Notes: generated by a model not told the origin, from the sequence alone. Counted from the first letter of the stretch, positions 1 through 5,546 are shown. The stretch: 7,483 bases of DNA from Clostridium sp. (GCA_012841175.1 DUVG01000260.1:1-7483), one strand, 5' to 3'. A program made the numbers and translations.

Positions 1-452
1 TGCTTTATATATTTGTTTTCTCTTTTTATTTCTTCAATCTCCTCTTTGGCTTCATTAAAACTATTTTGAATCTCTTTTAACTGTCTTATTACAGGAAGCT
101 GCTCTGGTACATAATTAAATGCAAATGCAGGAAATGCTAGAATAGAACCTGTAAAAAGAAACATAACAACAAACATGCCTACAGCTATACCCGAAATCAT
201 CCTTTTTATGTTGAATTTTTTTGATTTTGTATTCTTTAATATATTTCTTTTGTTTATTTCTAATATATCATCTTTAATTTTAATTGATTTTTTCATTTTT
301 TTAAGACCTCCTATTAATTCTTTTGTTTCTTCATATTCAAATCTACAGCTGCTACACCCATCAATATGATTTTCAAAATCATTTAAAACCTTCTCATCTA
401 GTTCCCCCATTATATGTTCTTCCATTAGCTTTTTAGCATCATTACAATTCAT
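1..452 (-). CDS. Zinc-binding anti-sigma factor, membrane-anchored (partial, 3' end off window)
   Basis: Predicted to hold the upstream ECF sigma factor inactive at the membrane until an envelope signal releases it. The 150 visible residues begin MNCNDAKKLMEEH and carry the ZAS/zf-HC2 zinc motif His29-xxx-Cys33-xx-Cys36, with Cys3 as a likely further ligand. A basic linker follows, then one transmembrane helix at about residues 84-112. The outer part starts with a charged, probably coiled-coil stretch (about 122-150, rich in Glu, Lys and Ile) and is still open at the window edge, so the sensor region is mostly missing. The start ATG has an AGGAGG-type ribosome site at 459-466, six bases away. 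It lies 44 nt downstream of the sigma gene, with no terminator visible between, so the two are surely co-transcribed. The zinc motif and the gene order make the role clear; the stimulus is unknown. Confidence 0.9.
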   Translation of the reverse strand, partial: MNCNDAKKLMEEHIMGELDEKVLNDFENHIDGCSSCRFEYEETKELIGGLKKMKKSIKIKDDILEINKRNILKNTKSKKFNIKRMISGIAVGMFVVMFLFTGSILAFPAFAFNYVPEQLPVIRQLKEIQNSFNEAKEEIEEIKRENKYIK

Positions 453-496
453 ATTTTTCCCTCCTTATATACTAAATATTGTATTAATCTATAATC

Positions 497-1024
497 TTAG
501 TCACTGTTCTTATGTGTTTTCATTAGTTTTCTCATCTCCTTAAGTCCATTACTTAGTCTTGACTTAACCGTTCCTTCAGGTATATCTAAAATTGTGGCTA
601 TTTCTTTTAAGGAAAGATCTTGAAAGTATCTTAAAGTCAATACCACCCTGCTATCCTCCTTTAAAGAAGACAAAGCTTTCAATAAATCAATGCTTTCCTC
701 ACTCCCCCCTTCAATAAATCCTTCATTTTCTTCTATAAAATCCACATAAACCACATTTTTATTCTTTCTAAAATAGTCATTACACTTGTTTATAAGAATT
801 CTATTTATCCATGATCTAAATTTACTGGTGTCCTTCAACGTATTTATTGAGTTAAAGGCTTTAAGAAATGTTTCCTGACATATATCAAGAGCCTCCCACC
901 CTGAACGTACTATTCCAAGGGCTGTATAATACAACTCATTATGGTACCTTTTCACTATTGCTTCAAATGCTTTTTTATCTCCTTTTTTTGCAGCTTCCAC
1001 CATCATTTCTACTTCCACCTGCAC
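497..1024 (-). CDS. ECF-type RNA polymerase sigma factor
   Basis: Directs RNA polymerase to envelope-stress-type promoters. The 175 residues give the two-domain ECF layout: sigma-2 at about 21-88 (region 2.2 core DICQETFLKAF at 47-57, then FRSWINRILINKCNDYFRK) and sigma-4 at about 112-168 (helix-turn-helix LSLKEIATILDIPEGTVKSR at 138-157). Length is normal for the SigW/SigV/SigX-like group. The start is uncertain. GTG at 1022-1024 abuts the best Shine-Dalgarno GGAGGT (1025-1030) with no spacer, although an upstream GAGGA (1032-1036) could serve it. GTG at 1016-1018, two codons in, sits six bases from GGAGGT and may be the true start, giving 173 residues. A partner anti-sigma gene follows. An ECF-type promoter at 1127-1154 implies autoregulation. 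The exact regulon is inferred, not seen. Confidence 0.93.
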   Translation of the reverse strand: MQVEVEMMVEAAKKGDKKAFEAIVKRYHNELYYTALGIVRSGWEALDICQETFLKAFNSINTLKDTSKFRSWINRILINKCNDYFRKNKNVVYVDFIEENEGFIEGGSEESIDLLKALSSLKEDSRVVLTLRYFQDLSLKEIATILDIPEGTVKSRLSNGLKEMRKLMKTHKNSD

Positions 1025-1036
1025 ACCTCCATCCTC
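1025..1036 (-). promoter_or_regulatory. Ribosome binding site deciding the sigma factor start
   Basis: The minus strand reads GAGGATGGAGGTGTGCAGGTG. Two overlapping Shine-Dalgarno cores are visible, GAGGA (1036-1032) and GGAGGT (1030-1025). The stronger core places the GTG at 1018 at ideal spacing, while the weaker one favours the GTG at 1024. Confidence 0.6.
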
Positions 1037-1048
1037 TTTTTATCTATT

Positions 1049-1081
1049 CTTAATTTTTTAAAATTTAAATAAAAAATTAAG
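1049..1081 (-). repeat. AT-rich inverted repeat in the sigma-gene leader
   Basis: Arms CTTAATTTTTTA (1049-1060) and TAAAAAATTAAG (1070-1081) are perfect complements: a 12-bp stem with a 9-nt loop. It lies in the predicted 5' untranslated region, about 12 bases upstream of the ribosome site region. With almost no GC it is not a convincing terminator. It could be a weak regulatory or stabilising hairpin, or chance in AT-rich DNA. Confidence 0.45.
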
Positions 1082-1126
1082 CTTTATGATGTTCATTAAC
1101 AGCACCTTAATGGTTCTTCTATAATA

Positions 1127-1154
1127 ATGACGCACCTAAAGCTTATTTGGTTCA
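1127..1154 (-). promoter_or_regulatory. ECF-type promoter upstream of the sigma/anti-sigma genes (probable autoregulation)
   Basis: The minus strand reads TGAACC (1154-1149), exactly 16 bases, then CGTCAT (1132-1127). This matches the known SigW/SigV/SigX promoter pattern of TGAAAC-like -35 and CGTC/CGTA -10 with 16-17 bp spacing. Transcription would start near 1120, leaving a leader of about 95-100 nt before the sigma start. Autoregulation by the encoded sigma factor is inferred from the match and the position. Confidence 0.72.
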
Positions 1155-1205
1155 TTTTTTATTTTTGTAATATTAAATTTATTCTATATCTAAAGAAATA
1201 ATTTG

Positions 1206-2159
1206 CTATTCAATTGCATTTATTGTTATATTTCCAGCCCCCATTTTTACATCTATTTTTATCTTGTTTTCCGCATCATCAAAATTCTCTGTCAAATAAT
1301 GCTTATCATCTTTTACTGCTGTAATGCCGTCAAACTCCAATGAATTTAATACACCGGTGTTTTTTACTTTTATTCCAGAATCTTTTGGAACATAAATGTT
1401 GATATCAGAAGCTCCTGCATTAATATCTATTTTAATTTCTTCTTGTCTCTCCCCTATAATCAGTTTGAATTTTCCTGCTCCCCCATTTAACTTTAGTTTT
1501 TCCACCTGTAAATTTGATATGTCAAACTCTGTGTCCACCACGCCTAGGTTTAAATCTATATCCCATAAGACATCTTCATTTAAAAATAAATTTGAATCTT
1601 CAAATTTAATATTTTCTTTATTAAATAAAAATTCAAGATCAGAAACTGAAAACTCTTCAAATGAATTTAACTTAATTTCTACTTTTTTATTGTCATCTTT
1701 ATAACTTATTTTAGGACTTTTGAAATTTACACCATTGATATTCCCTTTAATAAGTTTATCATCAGTGGAATCAACATTAATCTTAACTGCTCCAAGATTA
1801 AGATCTAACTCTCCGTAAAGAGTTTCATCCTTTTTTTCTATTTCAAAATGATTGCCGTCTTCATAAATTTCCCTTTTTTCAAATTTTTTTTCTTTATTGA
1901 TTGATGGATACAATTGACTTAAAACAATAATGGCTGCAATAAAAGCTATCCATGTAATTTTTTTCATAATAGGATACTTTCTAAAAATAATATTAATCCC
2001 TACAACTATAAGAACCATAGATACCACTGTAGTTAAATTTTTAAATATAAAATACGTAAAGGAATAAATTGAAAAATCAAATAATCCTAATTGACCCCCT
2101 ATTATAAGAATACCAATAAATACAAAAATCAATCCTACACTTATACTACTTTTTTTCAT
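1206..2159 (-). CDS. LiaF-like / 'toast rack' membrane protein
   Basis: Membrane protein of the LiaI/LiaF-like envelope-stress group. The 317 residues show three N-terminal hydrophobic helices at about 7-24, 34-55 and 68-86 (DUF5668-like), then a long extracytoplasmic or peripheral beta-rich domain. That domain repeats short motifs: LDLNLGAVKINVD, IDLNLGVVDTEFD, LKLNGGAGKFKLI, IDINAGASDINIYVP and IDVKMGAGNITINAIE. This is typical of the LiaF C-terminal/DUF4097-like right-handed beta fold. The start ATG overlaps the stop of the PspC-domain gene (ATGA), so translation is coupled. A GGGG-rich ribosome site sits just upstream inside that gene. In Bacillus, relatives modulate the response to cell-wall antibiotics or belong to the SigW-controlled yvlABCD operon. 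A similar role here is inference, supported by the ECF sigma pair directly downstream. Exact subfamily is uncertain. Confidence 0.82.
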   Translation of the reverse strand: MKKSSISVGLIFVFIGILIIGGQLGLFDFSIYSFTYFIFKNLTTVVSMVLIVVGINIIFRKYPIMKKITWIAFIAAIIVLSQLYPSINKEKKFEKREIYEDGNHFEIEKKDETLYGELDLNLGAVKINVDSTDDKLIKGNINGVNFKSPKISYKDDNKKVEIKLNSFEEFSVSDLEFLFNKENIKFEDSNLFLNEDVLWDIDLNLGVVDTEFDISNLQVEKLKLNGGAGKFKLIIGERQEEIKIDINAGASDINIYVPKDSGIKVKNTGVLNSLEFDGITAVKDDKHYLTENFDDAENKIKIDVKMGAGNITINAIE

Positions 2160-2608
2160 AATGTTCTTTTCCCCCCTTTGTATATAATAAGCACTCCTAT
2201 AATTATTAATATAGCTGGAAAGACATATCTAAAACTAATAAATTGGCGTAATAAAATCATACCTCCAAAAATAATAAGACCTAATCCAATAAATGTTTTG
2301 TTTCTATCTAAATTTGAACTTGATTCCTCTCCAACATCTCCCATGGTTTTAGTAAAATCTCTTTCTCCATCAAAATCATCATTAAAGCTGTCTTGTTCAT
2401 TATAGAAATTATTGGGGGTATACCCATCTTCCATAGGAATAACAAATATTGCAATGATATAAGCAAGTATACCAGTTCCTCCAAAAAAAATTGAAATTAC
2501 AAATCCAAGTCTTACTATGCTAGGATCAATATCAAAATATTCAGCTATCCCTCCACATACACCTTCTATAACTTTATTTCTCTTAGAACGGGTAATTCTT
2601 TTTTCCAT
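2156..2608 (-). CDS. PspC-domain membrane protein
   Basis: Small membrane protein of the phage-shock/envelope-stress type. Of its 150 residues, 3-59 form a PspC domain: basic start, then VIEGVCGGIAEYFDIDPSIVRL followed by a hydrophobic helix ending FVIPME. An acidic, probably disordered linker follows (about 62-100). A second hydrophobic region (about 104-144) resembles the DUF5668/LiaI-type helices also found at the start of the next gene, so the two proteins share a membrane module and may pair. The start has a strong AAGGAGG site (2615-2621), six bases from ATG. The stop overlaps the LiaF-like start by 4 nt. The partner and signal cannot be read from the sequence. Bacillus YvlC is a known relative under SigW control. 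Confidence 0.9.
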   Translation of the reverse strand: MEKRITRSKRNKVIEGVCGGIAEYFDIDPSIVRLGFVISIFFGGTGILAYIIAIFVIPMEDGYTPNNFYNEQDSFNDDFDGERDFTKTMGDVGEESSSNLDRNKTFIGLGLIIFGGMILLRQFISFRYVFPAILIIIGVLIIYKGGKRTL

Positions 2609-2708
2609 GTTTATCCTCCTTCAAGTTATGATTTTCTACTTCTTTCAAAATATATTTTCAGTAGTTTATTACAAAATTGATGTACAAGCAATTTTGTTTT
2701 GTCATCTT

Positions 2709-2738
2709 ATAATACGAATAAGTTTTTAAAAAGTCTTA
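2709..2738 (-). promoter_or_regulatory. Candidate promoter for the PspC/LiaF-like operon (weak)
   Basis: The minus strand has TAAGAC (2738-2733), 16 bases, then CGTATTAT (2716-2709). Read as an ECF promoter, this gives the correct spacing and a CGTA -10 but only 4 of 6 bases of TGAAAC. Read as a sigma-A promoter, it gives -10 TATTAT (2714-2709) with a poor -35. Either would start transcription near 2700, leaving a leader of about 90 nt. Confidence 0.3.
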
Positions 2739-2775
2739 TTATTTTTATAAAAAATTTTAATAGGATTTTTTTTCC

Positions 2776-2804
2776 TTCATAAAATAGTTAATTAGTGCTA
2801 TTAT
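2776..2804 (+). promoter_or_regulatory. Candidate sigma-A promoter for the chromate-transporter-type pair
   Basis: TTCATA (2776-2781), a 17-nt spacer and TATTAT (2799-2804) match the sigma-A consensus at 4/6 and 5/6. The implied leader is about 90 nt. The surroundings are very AT-rich, so a chance match is possible. The rest of the 2609-2902 intergenic region shows no gene, RNA or riboswitch that I recognise. Confidence 0.35.
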
Positions 2805-2902
2805 TACTTAGAAGAGATTGTTTTTAATTTTTATATTTCTTCTAAAAGTTTTGGTTACTGAAATAAACATTGAATTTGTAAAAGTTAGGGTGAATATACA
2901 AT

Positions 2903-3451
2903 ATGAATAAAGAAAAACTCTTTGAATCCTTTGAAATTTTTATTACCTTTTTTAGAATAGGTGCATTTACACTAGGTGGTGGCTATGCAATGCTTCCACT
3001 AATGGAAAAAGAAGTTGTGGAAAATAAAAAATGGATTGATAGGCAAGAGATTCTGGATATGTTTGCAATAATACAATCTGTACCTGGAATAATTGCAGTA
3101 AAATCCTCCGTATTTATTGGTTTTAAAAAAGCTGGAATTAGAGGTGCCTTTTTTGCTGGATTAGGTGTAATTCTTCCTTCATTTTTAGTAATACTTTTAA
3201 TTGCACATTTATTATTAAGTTTAAGAGACAATACATATATACAAAAAGTTTTTGCTGGTGTCAGAGCTGGAGTTACTGCCCTTATTTTAGTAACAGCAAT
3301 TAGATTTGCTAAATCAGCTCTAAAAGGATATATTTCTATTTTAATTGCCATCCTTTCATTTATACTTATAGTATTTTTAAATATTCATCCAATTTTTACC
3401 ATACTTGCAGGGGGCATTTTAGGTTTCATTGGATATATGAAATATCGCTAG
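2903..3451 (+). CDS. CHR-family (chromate transporter-type) half protein, first of pair
   Basis: Integral membrane protein of the chromate ion transporter superfamily, short-chain type: 182 residues, about half of a full ChrA. Family marks are FRIGAFTLGGGYAMLPLM (17-34), the QSVPG segment (58-62), and GIRGAFFAGLGVILPSF (78-94) leading into a hydrophobic helix. About five to six hydrophobic segments are visible. Where relatives usually read PGP or PGAIAINTA, this copy reads PGIIAVKSS, so a usual Asn is replaced by Lys67. The second half is encoded 76 nt downstream, and such pairs are known to act together. The ribosome site AGGGTGA (2887-2893) is moderate and nine bases from ATG. Chromate export is the family label; the natural substrate in an anaerobe is unproven. 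Confidence 0.88.
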   Translation: MNKEKLFESFEIFITFFRIGAFTLGGGYAMLPLMEKEVVENKKWIDRQEILDMFAIIQSVPGIIAVKSSVFIGFKKAGIRGAFFAGLGVILPSFLVILLIAHLLLSLRDNTYIQKVFAGVRAGVTALILVTAIRFAKSALKGYISILIAILSFILIVFLNIHPIFTILAGGILGFIGYMKYR

Positions 3452-3527
3452 CAGTTATAGTTAATACACTATTAATTGGTTGTTTTTAGATAAGGTATAA
3501 ATTTAAAATATGGAAAGGTTTTGAATT

Positions 3528-4094
3528 ATGATTAATTTTACTCTTTTTAAAGTTTTTTTTATGATAGGATTGTTTAGTTTTGGTGGAGGCTATGCAATAA
3601 TTTCCATTATACAGGCTGAAATGGAATCTTATGGCTGGATAAGTTCTACTGAATTTGCAGATATCATTGCCATTTCTCAGATGACTCCTGGCCCAATTTC
3701 CGTTAACACAGCAACTTATGTTGGCATGAACACTTCTGGTATTTTAGGTGCAATCATTGCAACCCTTAGTATATCTCTACCTTCATTTATCATTATGCTT
3801 ATTATTGCCCACTACTTTGTACAATTTAAAGAAAGTAAAGTAATTAAATGGATTTTAAAAGGCATACGTCCTGTAACAATTGGCTTGATATTTTCTGCAG
3901 TGGTACTTTTAGCTGAAACTTCTATATTAAAGCCAAATAGTCAATTGGGCTTTAGCTTAAGTACAATTACATCTCAATTTGATATTAAAAGTACAATTGT
4001 TTTTGCACTTGTCTTTATATCGTATCTAAAGTTCAAGCTTCACCCTATACTAGTTGTGGTGTTTTCTGCTTTAATAGGTCTTATTATTCTCTAG
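3528..4094 (+). CDS. CHR-family (chromate transporter-type) half protein, second of pair
   Basis: Partner of the preceding short CHR protein, 188 residues, homologous to it along its length: FMIGLFSFGGGYAIISII (11-28), the consensus QMTPGPISVNTATYVG (51-66), and GILGAIIATLSISLPSF (71-87), then helices to the C-terminus. This copy keeps the canonical PGP and NTATYVG, unlike its partner, so the two halves are asymmetric. That fits an obligate heterodimer of inverted halves, as proposed for short-chain CHR pairs. The ribosome site GGAAAGG (3512-3518) is nine bases from ATG. The 76-nt gap after the first gene holds no terminator, so co-transcription is likely. No dedicated regulator gene adjoins the pair. 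Confidence 0.9.
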   Translation: MINFTLFKVFFMIGLFSFGGGYAIISIIQAEMESYGWISSTEFADIIAISQMTPGPISVNTATYVGMNTSGILGAIIATLSISLPSFIIMLIIAHYFVQFKESKVIKWILKGIRPVTIGLIFSAVVLLAETSILKPNSQLGFSLSTITSQFDIKSTIVFALVFISYLKFKLHPILVVVFSALIGLIIL

Positions 4095-4134
4095 TTCTTA
4101 CACCCTTTAATTGCTACTTTATTTCTATATTTTA

Positions 4135-4163
4135 TTGTAATAAAACAAAAATCCTAGTATAAT
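4135..4163 (+). promoter_or_regulatory. Sigma-A promoter for the CBM2 gene
   Basis: TTGTAA (4135-4140), a 17-nt spacer and a perfect TATAAT (4158-4163). Predicted start near 4170, giving a leader of about 140 nt before the long coding region. No GC-rich terminator for the preceding CHR genes is visible between 4095 and 4135, so read-through may add to expression. Confidence 0.6.
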
Positions 4164-4255
4164 TATAATAAGGCAATACTATTACTAAGACATTATTATT
4201 AAAGGAGGTAAGGCAATTATACTTTGAAACACTATATTTTGAAGGGAGGTATAAT

Positions 4256-4300
4256 ATGTATACCCTCTGTGGAAATATAAATTATTTTCACAGTATACAT
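4256..4300 (+). promoter_or_regulatory. Bulged hairpin in the 5' leader of the CBM2 gene
   Basis: ATGTATA (4256-4262) pairs with TATACAT (4294-4300). After a one-sided CCCT bulge (4263-4266), CTGTGGAAATA (4267-4277) pairs with TATTTTCACAG (4283-4293) with one G-U pair, closing on a 5-nt loop TAAAT. The total is 18 bp. It buries the mini-ORF start codon and, when folded, moves the GGGAGGT site closer to the ATG at 4311. It is not followed by a T-tract, so it is not a terminator. Confidence 0.65.
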
Positions 4301-4303
4301 TAG
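4256..4303 (+). CDS. Possible 15-residue leader ORF
   Basis: ATG at 4256 follows a strong GGGAGGT (4244-4250) by five bases and encodes MYTLCGNINYFHSIH, ending with TAG at 4301-4303. The stop is seven bases before the ATG of the CBM2 protein, which has no good ribosome site of its own. This mini-ORF could therefore deliver ribosomes by re-initiation. Its coding bases coincide exactly with a hairpin, so it may be structure rather than gene. The peptide resembles nothing I recognise. Confidence 0.4.
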   Translation: MYTLCGNINYFHSIH

Positions 4304-4310
4304 AGTTTTT

Positions 4311-5462
4311 ATGAAAAAACTATTGTATAATGTTAAGTTTAGAAAAAGGTTTATTTTTGCTTTTACAATCATATTGATTACAGTTACTTCTTTCATAGTA
4401 TCTTTTTCAATTAACAATGAAAAGAATAACTCGGGCAAAAATGCTTCTAATAATAATTCATCAGGTGGTAATTTAGTTGTGGACGCTAATAATGGGGTAA
4501 TACCTAAATCACCAGGCTCAAATGATGAAAATACTGGCGAAACAGCTTCTGGTGATGTCACAACTCCATCTGAACAATCAAGTGATACACCTGACGTAAA
4601 AGACCATTCTGATGTAGACGATTTTAATGATGCGGATGATTTTGATATACATGATTTAGACTCTGAAAAAACTCAAGACAACGAAGAAAGTGAAGAGACT
4701 TCTACCCCTACTTCTACACCACGCTCTTCTCCTACACCTACACCAACGCCTAAATCAACATCTACACCTAAACCTACTCCAACACCAACACCTAAATCAA
4801 CATCTACACCTAAACCTACTCCAACACCAACACCTAAATCTAACCCTACTTCTACACCACGTTCTTCTTCAAGACCTGCTATTACTCCAACTTCTACTCC
4901 ACGTTCTACTCCAAAAGCTACTATTACTCCAACTTCTACTCCACGTTCTACTTCAAGACCTGCTATCACTCCGACTTCTACTCCACGTTCTACTCCAAGA
5001 GCTACTATTACTCCGACTTCTACTCCACGTTCTACTCCAAGACCTACTATTACTCCAACTTCTACTCCACGCTCTACTCCTACACCAACACCGACACCAA
5101 CACCTAAACCTACACCACCTAAACCTCCAAAACATGGAGACTATTTGGTATCCTACGATGTACTAGGTGATTGGGGAAATGGTGCAACTGTTATAATTAA
5201 AATTAAAAACAATACTTCAGATCCTGTAGACAATTGGACGCTAACTTGGAAATTCCCTGACAATCAAGTGATTTATGACTTTTGGAGCGCACAATATAAT
5301 CAAAACGGCAAATCAGTTACAGTAAAAGGTTCGTCAGTATCTGGTACTGGTGTAATTCCTCCAAATGGAGAAGTAAGCTTTGGTTTTAACATAAATTATG
5401 ACGGAAAAAATAAAGCTCCTAAGGATTTCGAGCTTAATGGAGTGAAATGTAAAACCCATTAA
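4311..5462 (+). CDS. Membrane-tethered CBM2 (cellulose-binding) surface protein with Thr/Pro repeat stalk
   Basis: A 383-residue cell-surface protein without a catalytic domain. In order: a short basic tail (1-13, with RKR); one hydrophobic helix (about 14-33) acting as signal anchor or signal peptide; an Asn/Ser/Gly-rich stretch; an acidic segment (about 94-129); a long Thr/Pro/Ser stalk of 14-residue repeats (131-273); and a carbohydrate-binding module family 2 (about 276-380). CBM2 marks are the early DWGNG, IKIKNNTSDPVDNWTLTW, FWSAQYNQNGKSVTV, NGEVSFGFNINYDG and LNGVKC. Trp288 and Trp325 fit two of the three planar cellulose-binding tryptophans; the third is replaced (SSVSG where APWNG is usual). 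It probably binds cellulose or a related glycan while tethered to the membrane. The layout recalls RsgI-type sensors but lacks their cytoplasmic anti-sigma domain. ATG 4311 is chosen because an in-frame stop lies at 4278-4280; no good Shine-Dalgarno adjoins it. Confidence 0.88.
   Translation: MKKLLYNVKFRKRFIFAFTIILITVTSFIVSFSINNEKNNSGKNASNNNSSGGNLVVDANNGVIPKSPGSNDENTGETASGDVTTPSEQSSDTPDVKDHSDVDDFNDADDFDIHDLDSEKTQDNEESEETSTPTSTPRSSPTPTPTPKSTSTPKPTPTPTPKSTSTPKPTPTPTPKSNPTSTPRSSSRPAITPTSTPRSTPKATITPTSTPRSTSRPAITPTSTPRSTPRATITPTSTPRSTPRPTITPTSTPRSTPTPTPTPTPKPTPPKPPKHGDYLVSYDVLGDWGNGATVIIKIKNNTSDPVDNWTLTWKFPDNQVIYDFWSAQYNQNGKSVTVKGSSVSGTGVIPPNGEVSFGFNINYDGKNKAPKDFELNGVKCKTH
4611..4661 (+). repeat. 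18-nt imperfect repeat coding an acidic hexad
   Basis: Three imperfect copies encode DVDDFN, DADDFD and IHDLD (residues 101-117). They form the core of the acidic segment between membrane helix and stalk. Possibly a charged spacer or weak metal-binding stretch; no known domain is recognised. Confidence 0.5.
4746..4829 (+). repeat. Two tandem 42-bp repeats, TPKSTSTPKPTPTP type
   Basis: Two nearly identical 42-bp units, differing at a third-position base near the start (acg against aca), encode residues 146-159 and 160-173. A third unit begins and breaks off at residue 177. The near identity at DNA level, including silent sites, indicates recent duplication. Confidence 0.85.
4839..5090 (+). 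repeat. Six tandem 42-bp repeats, ITPTSTPRSTPRxT type
   Basis: One degenerate unit (residues 177-190) is followed by five regular 14-residue units (191-260) of the form ITPTSTPRST, then a variable tail PKAT, SRPA, PRAT, PRPT or PTPT. The alternating tails suggest that pairs of units were duplicated together. The period of 42 bp equals that of the preceding repeat family, but the sequence differs. The region encodes the extended, probably O-glycosylated stalk. Confidence 0.88.
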
Positions 5463-5497
5463 CTCAGTAAGTATAATCTTTGGCATCACATAAAAAT

Positions 5498-5540
5498 AAA
5501 ATCACCTTTCCCGTTATTACACAGGGAAAGGTGATTTTTA
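5498..5540. terminator. Bidirectional rho-independent terminator
   Basis: AAAATCACCTTTCCC (5498-5512) pairs perfectly with GGGAAAGGTGATTTT (5524-5538): a 15-bp stem with an 11-nt loop. T-rich tracts follow on both strands (TTTTTATTT on plus, TTTTATTTTTA on minus). It lies between the stop of the CBM2 gene and the stop of convergent fetB, so it serves both. Confidence 0.93.
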
Positions 5541-5546
5541 TTTAAA

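Noticed and set aside
175..369. 64-codon hydrophobic ORF on the plus strand
   Set aside because: It is antisense to the anti-sigma gene, whose zinc motif and membrane helix are clear.
1396..1704. 102-codon plus-strand ORF
   Set aside because: It lies wholly inside the LiaF-like gene on the opposite strand and shows no recognisable domain.
2983..3351. 122-codon minus-strand ORF
   Set aside because: It is antisense to the first CHR gene, which has strong family motifs.
4126..4150. TTTTATTGTAATAAAA inverted repeat as a terminator for the CHR genes
   Set aside because: The stem has no GC pairs, the loop is only 2 nt and it overlaps the -35 box of the next promoter. More likely chance in AT-rich DNA.
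4095..4310. Known riboswitch class (for example c-di-GMP) in the CBM2 leader
   Set aside because: I see no conserved riboswitch core sequence; only the simple bulged hairpin is supported.
4311..4350. RsgI-type anti-sigma domain at the N-terminus of the CBM2 protein
   Set aside because: Only about 13 residues precede the membrane helix, too few for that domain, and no SigI gene adjoins it.
4673..5166. Long open frames on both strands over the Thr/Pro repeats (Leu/His-rich on plus; Val/Gly-rich and Arg/Ser/Trp-rich on minus)
   Set aside because: They are frame shadows of the 42-bp repeats: a repeat length divisible by three keeps every frame open. They show low complexity and no ribosome sites.
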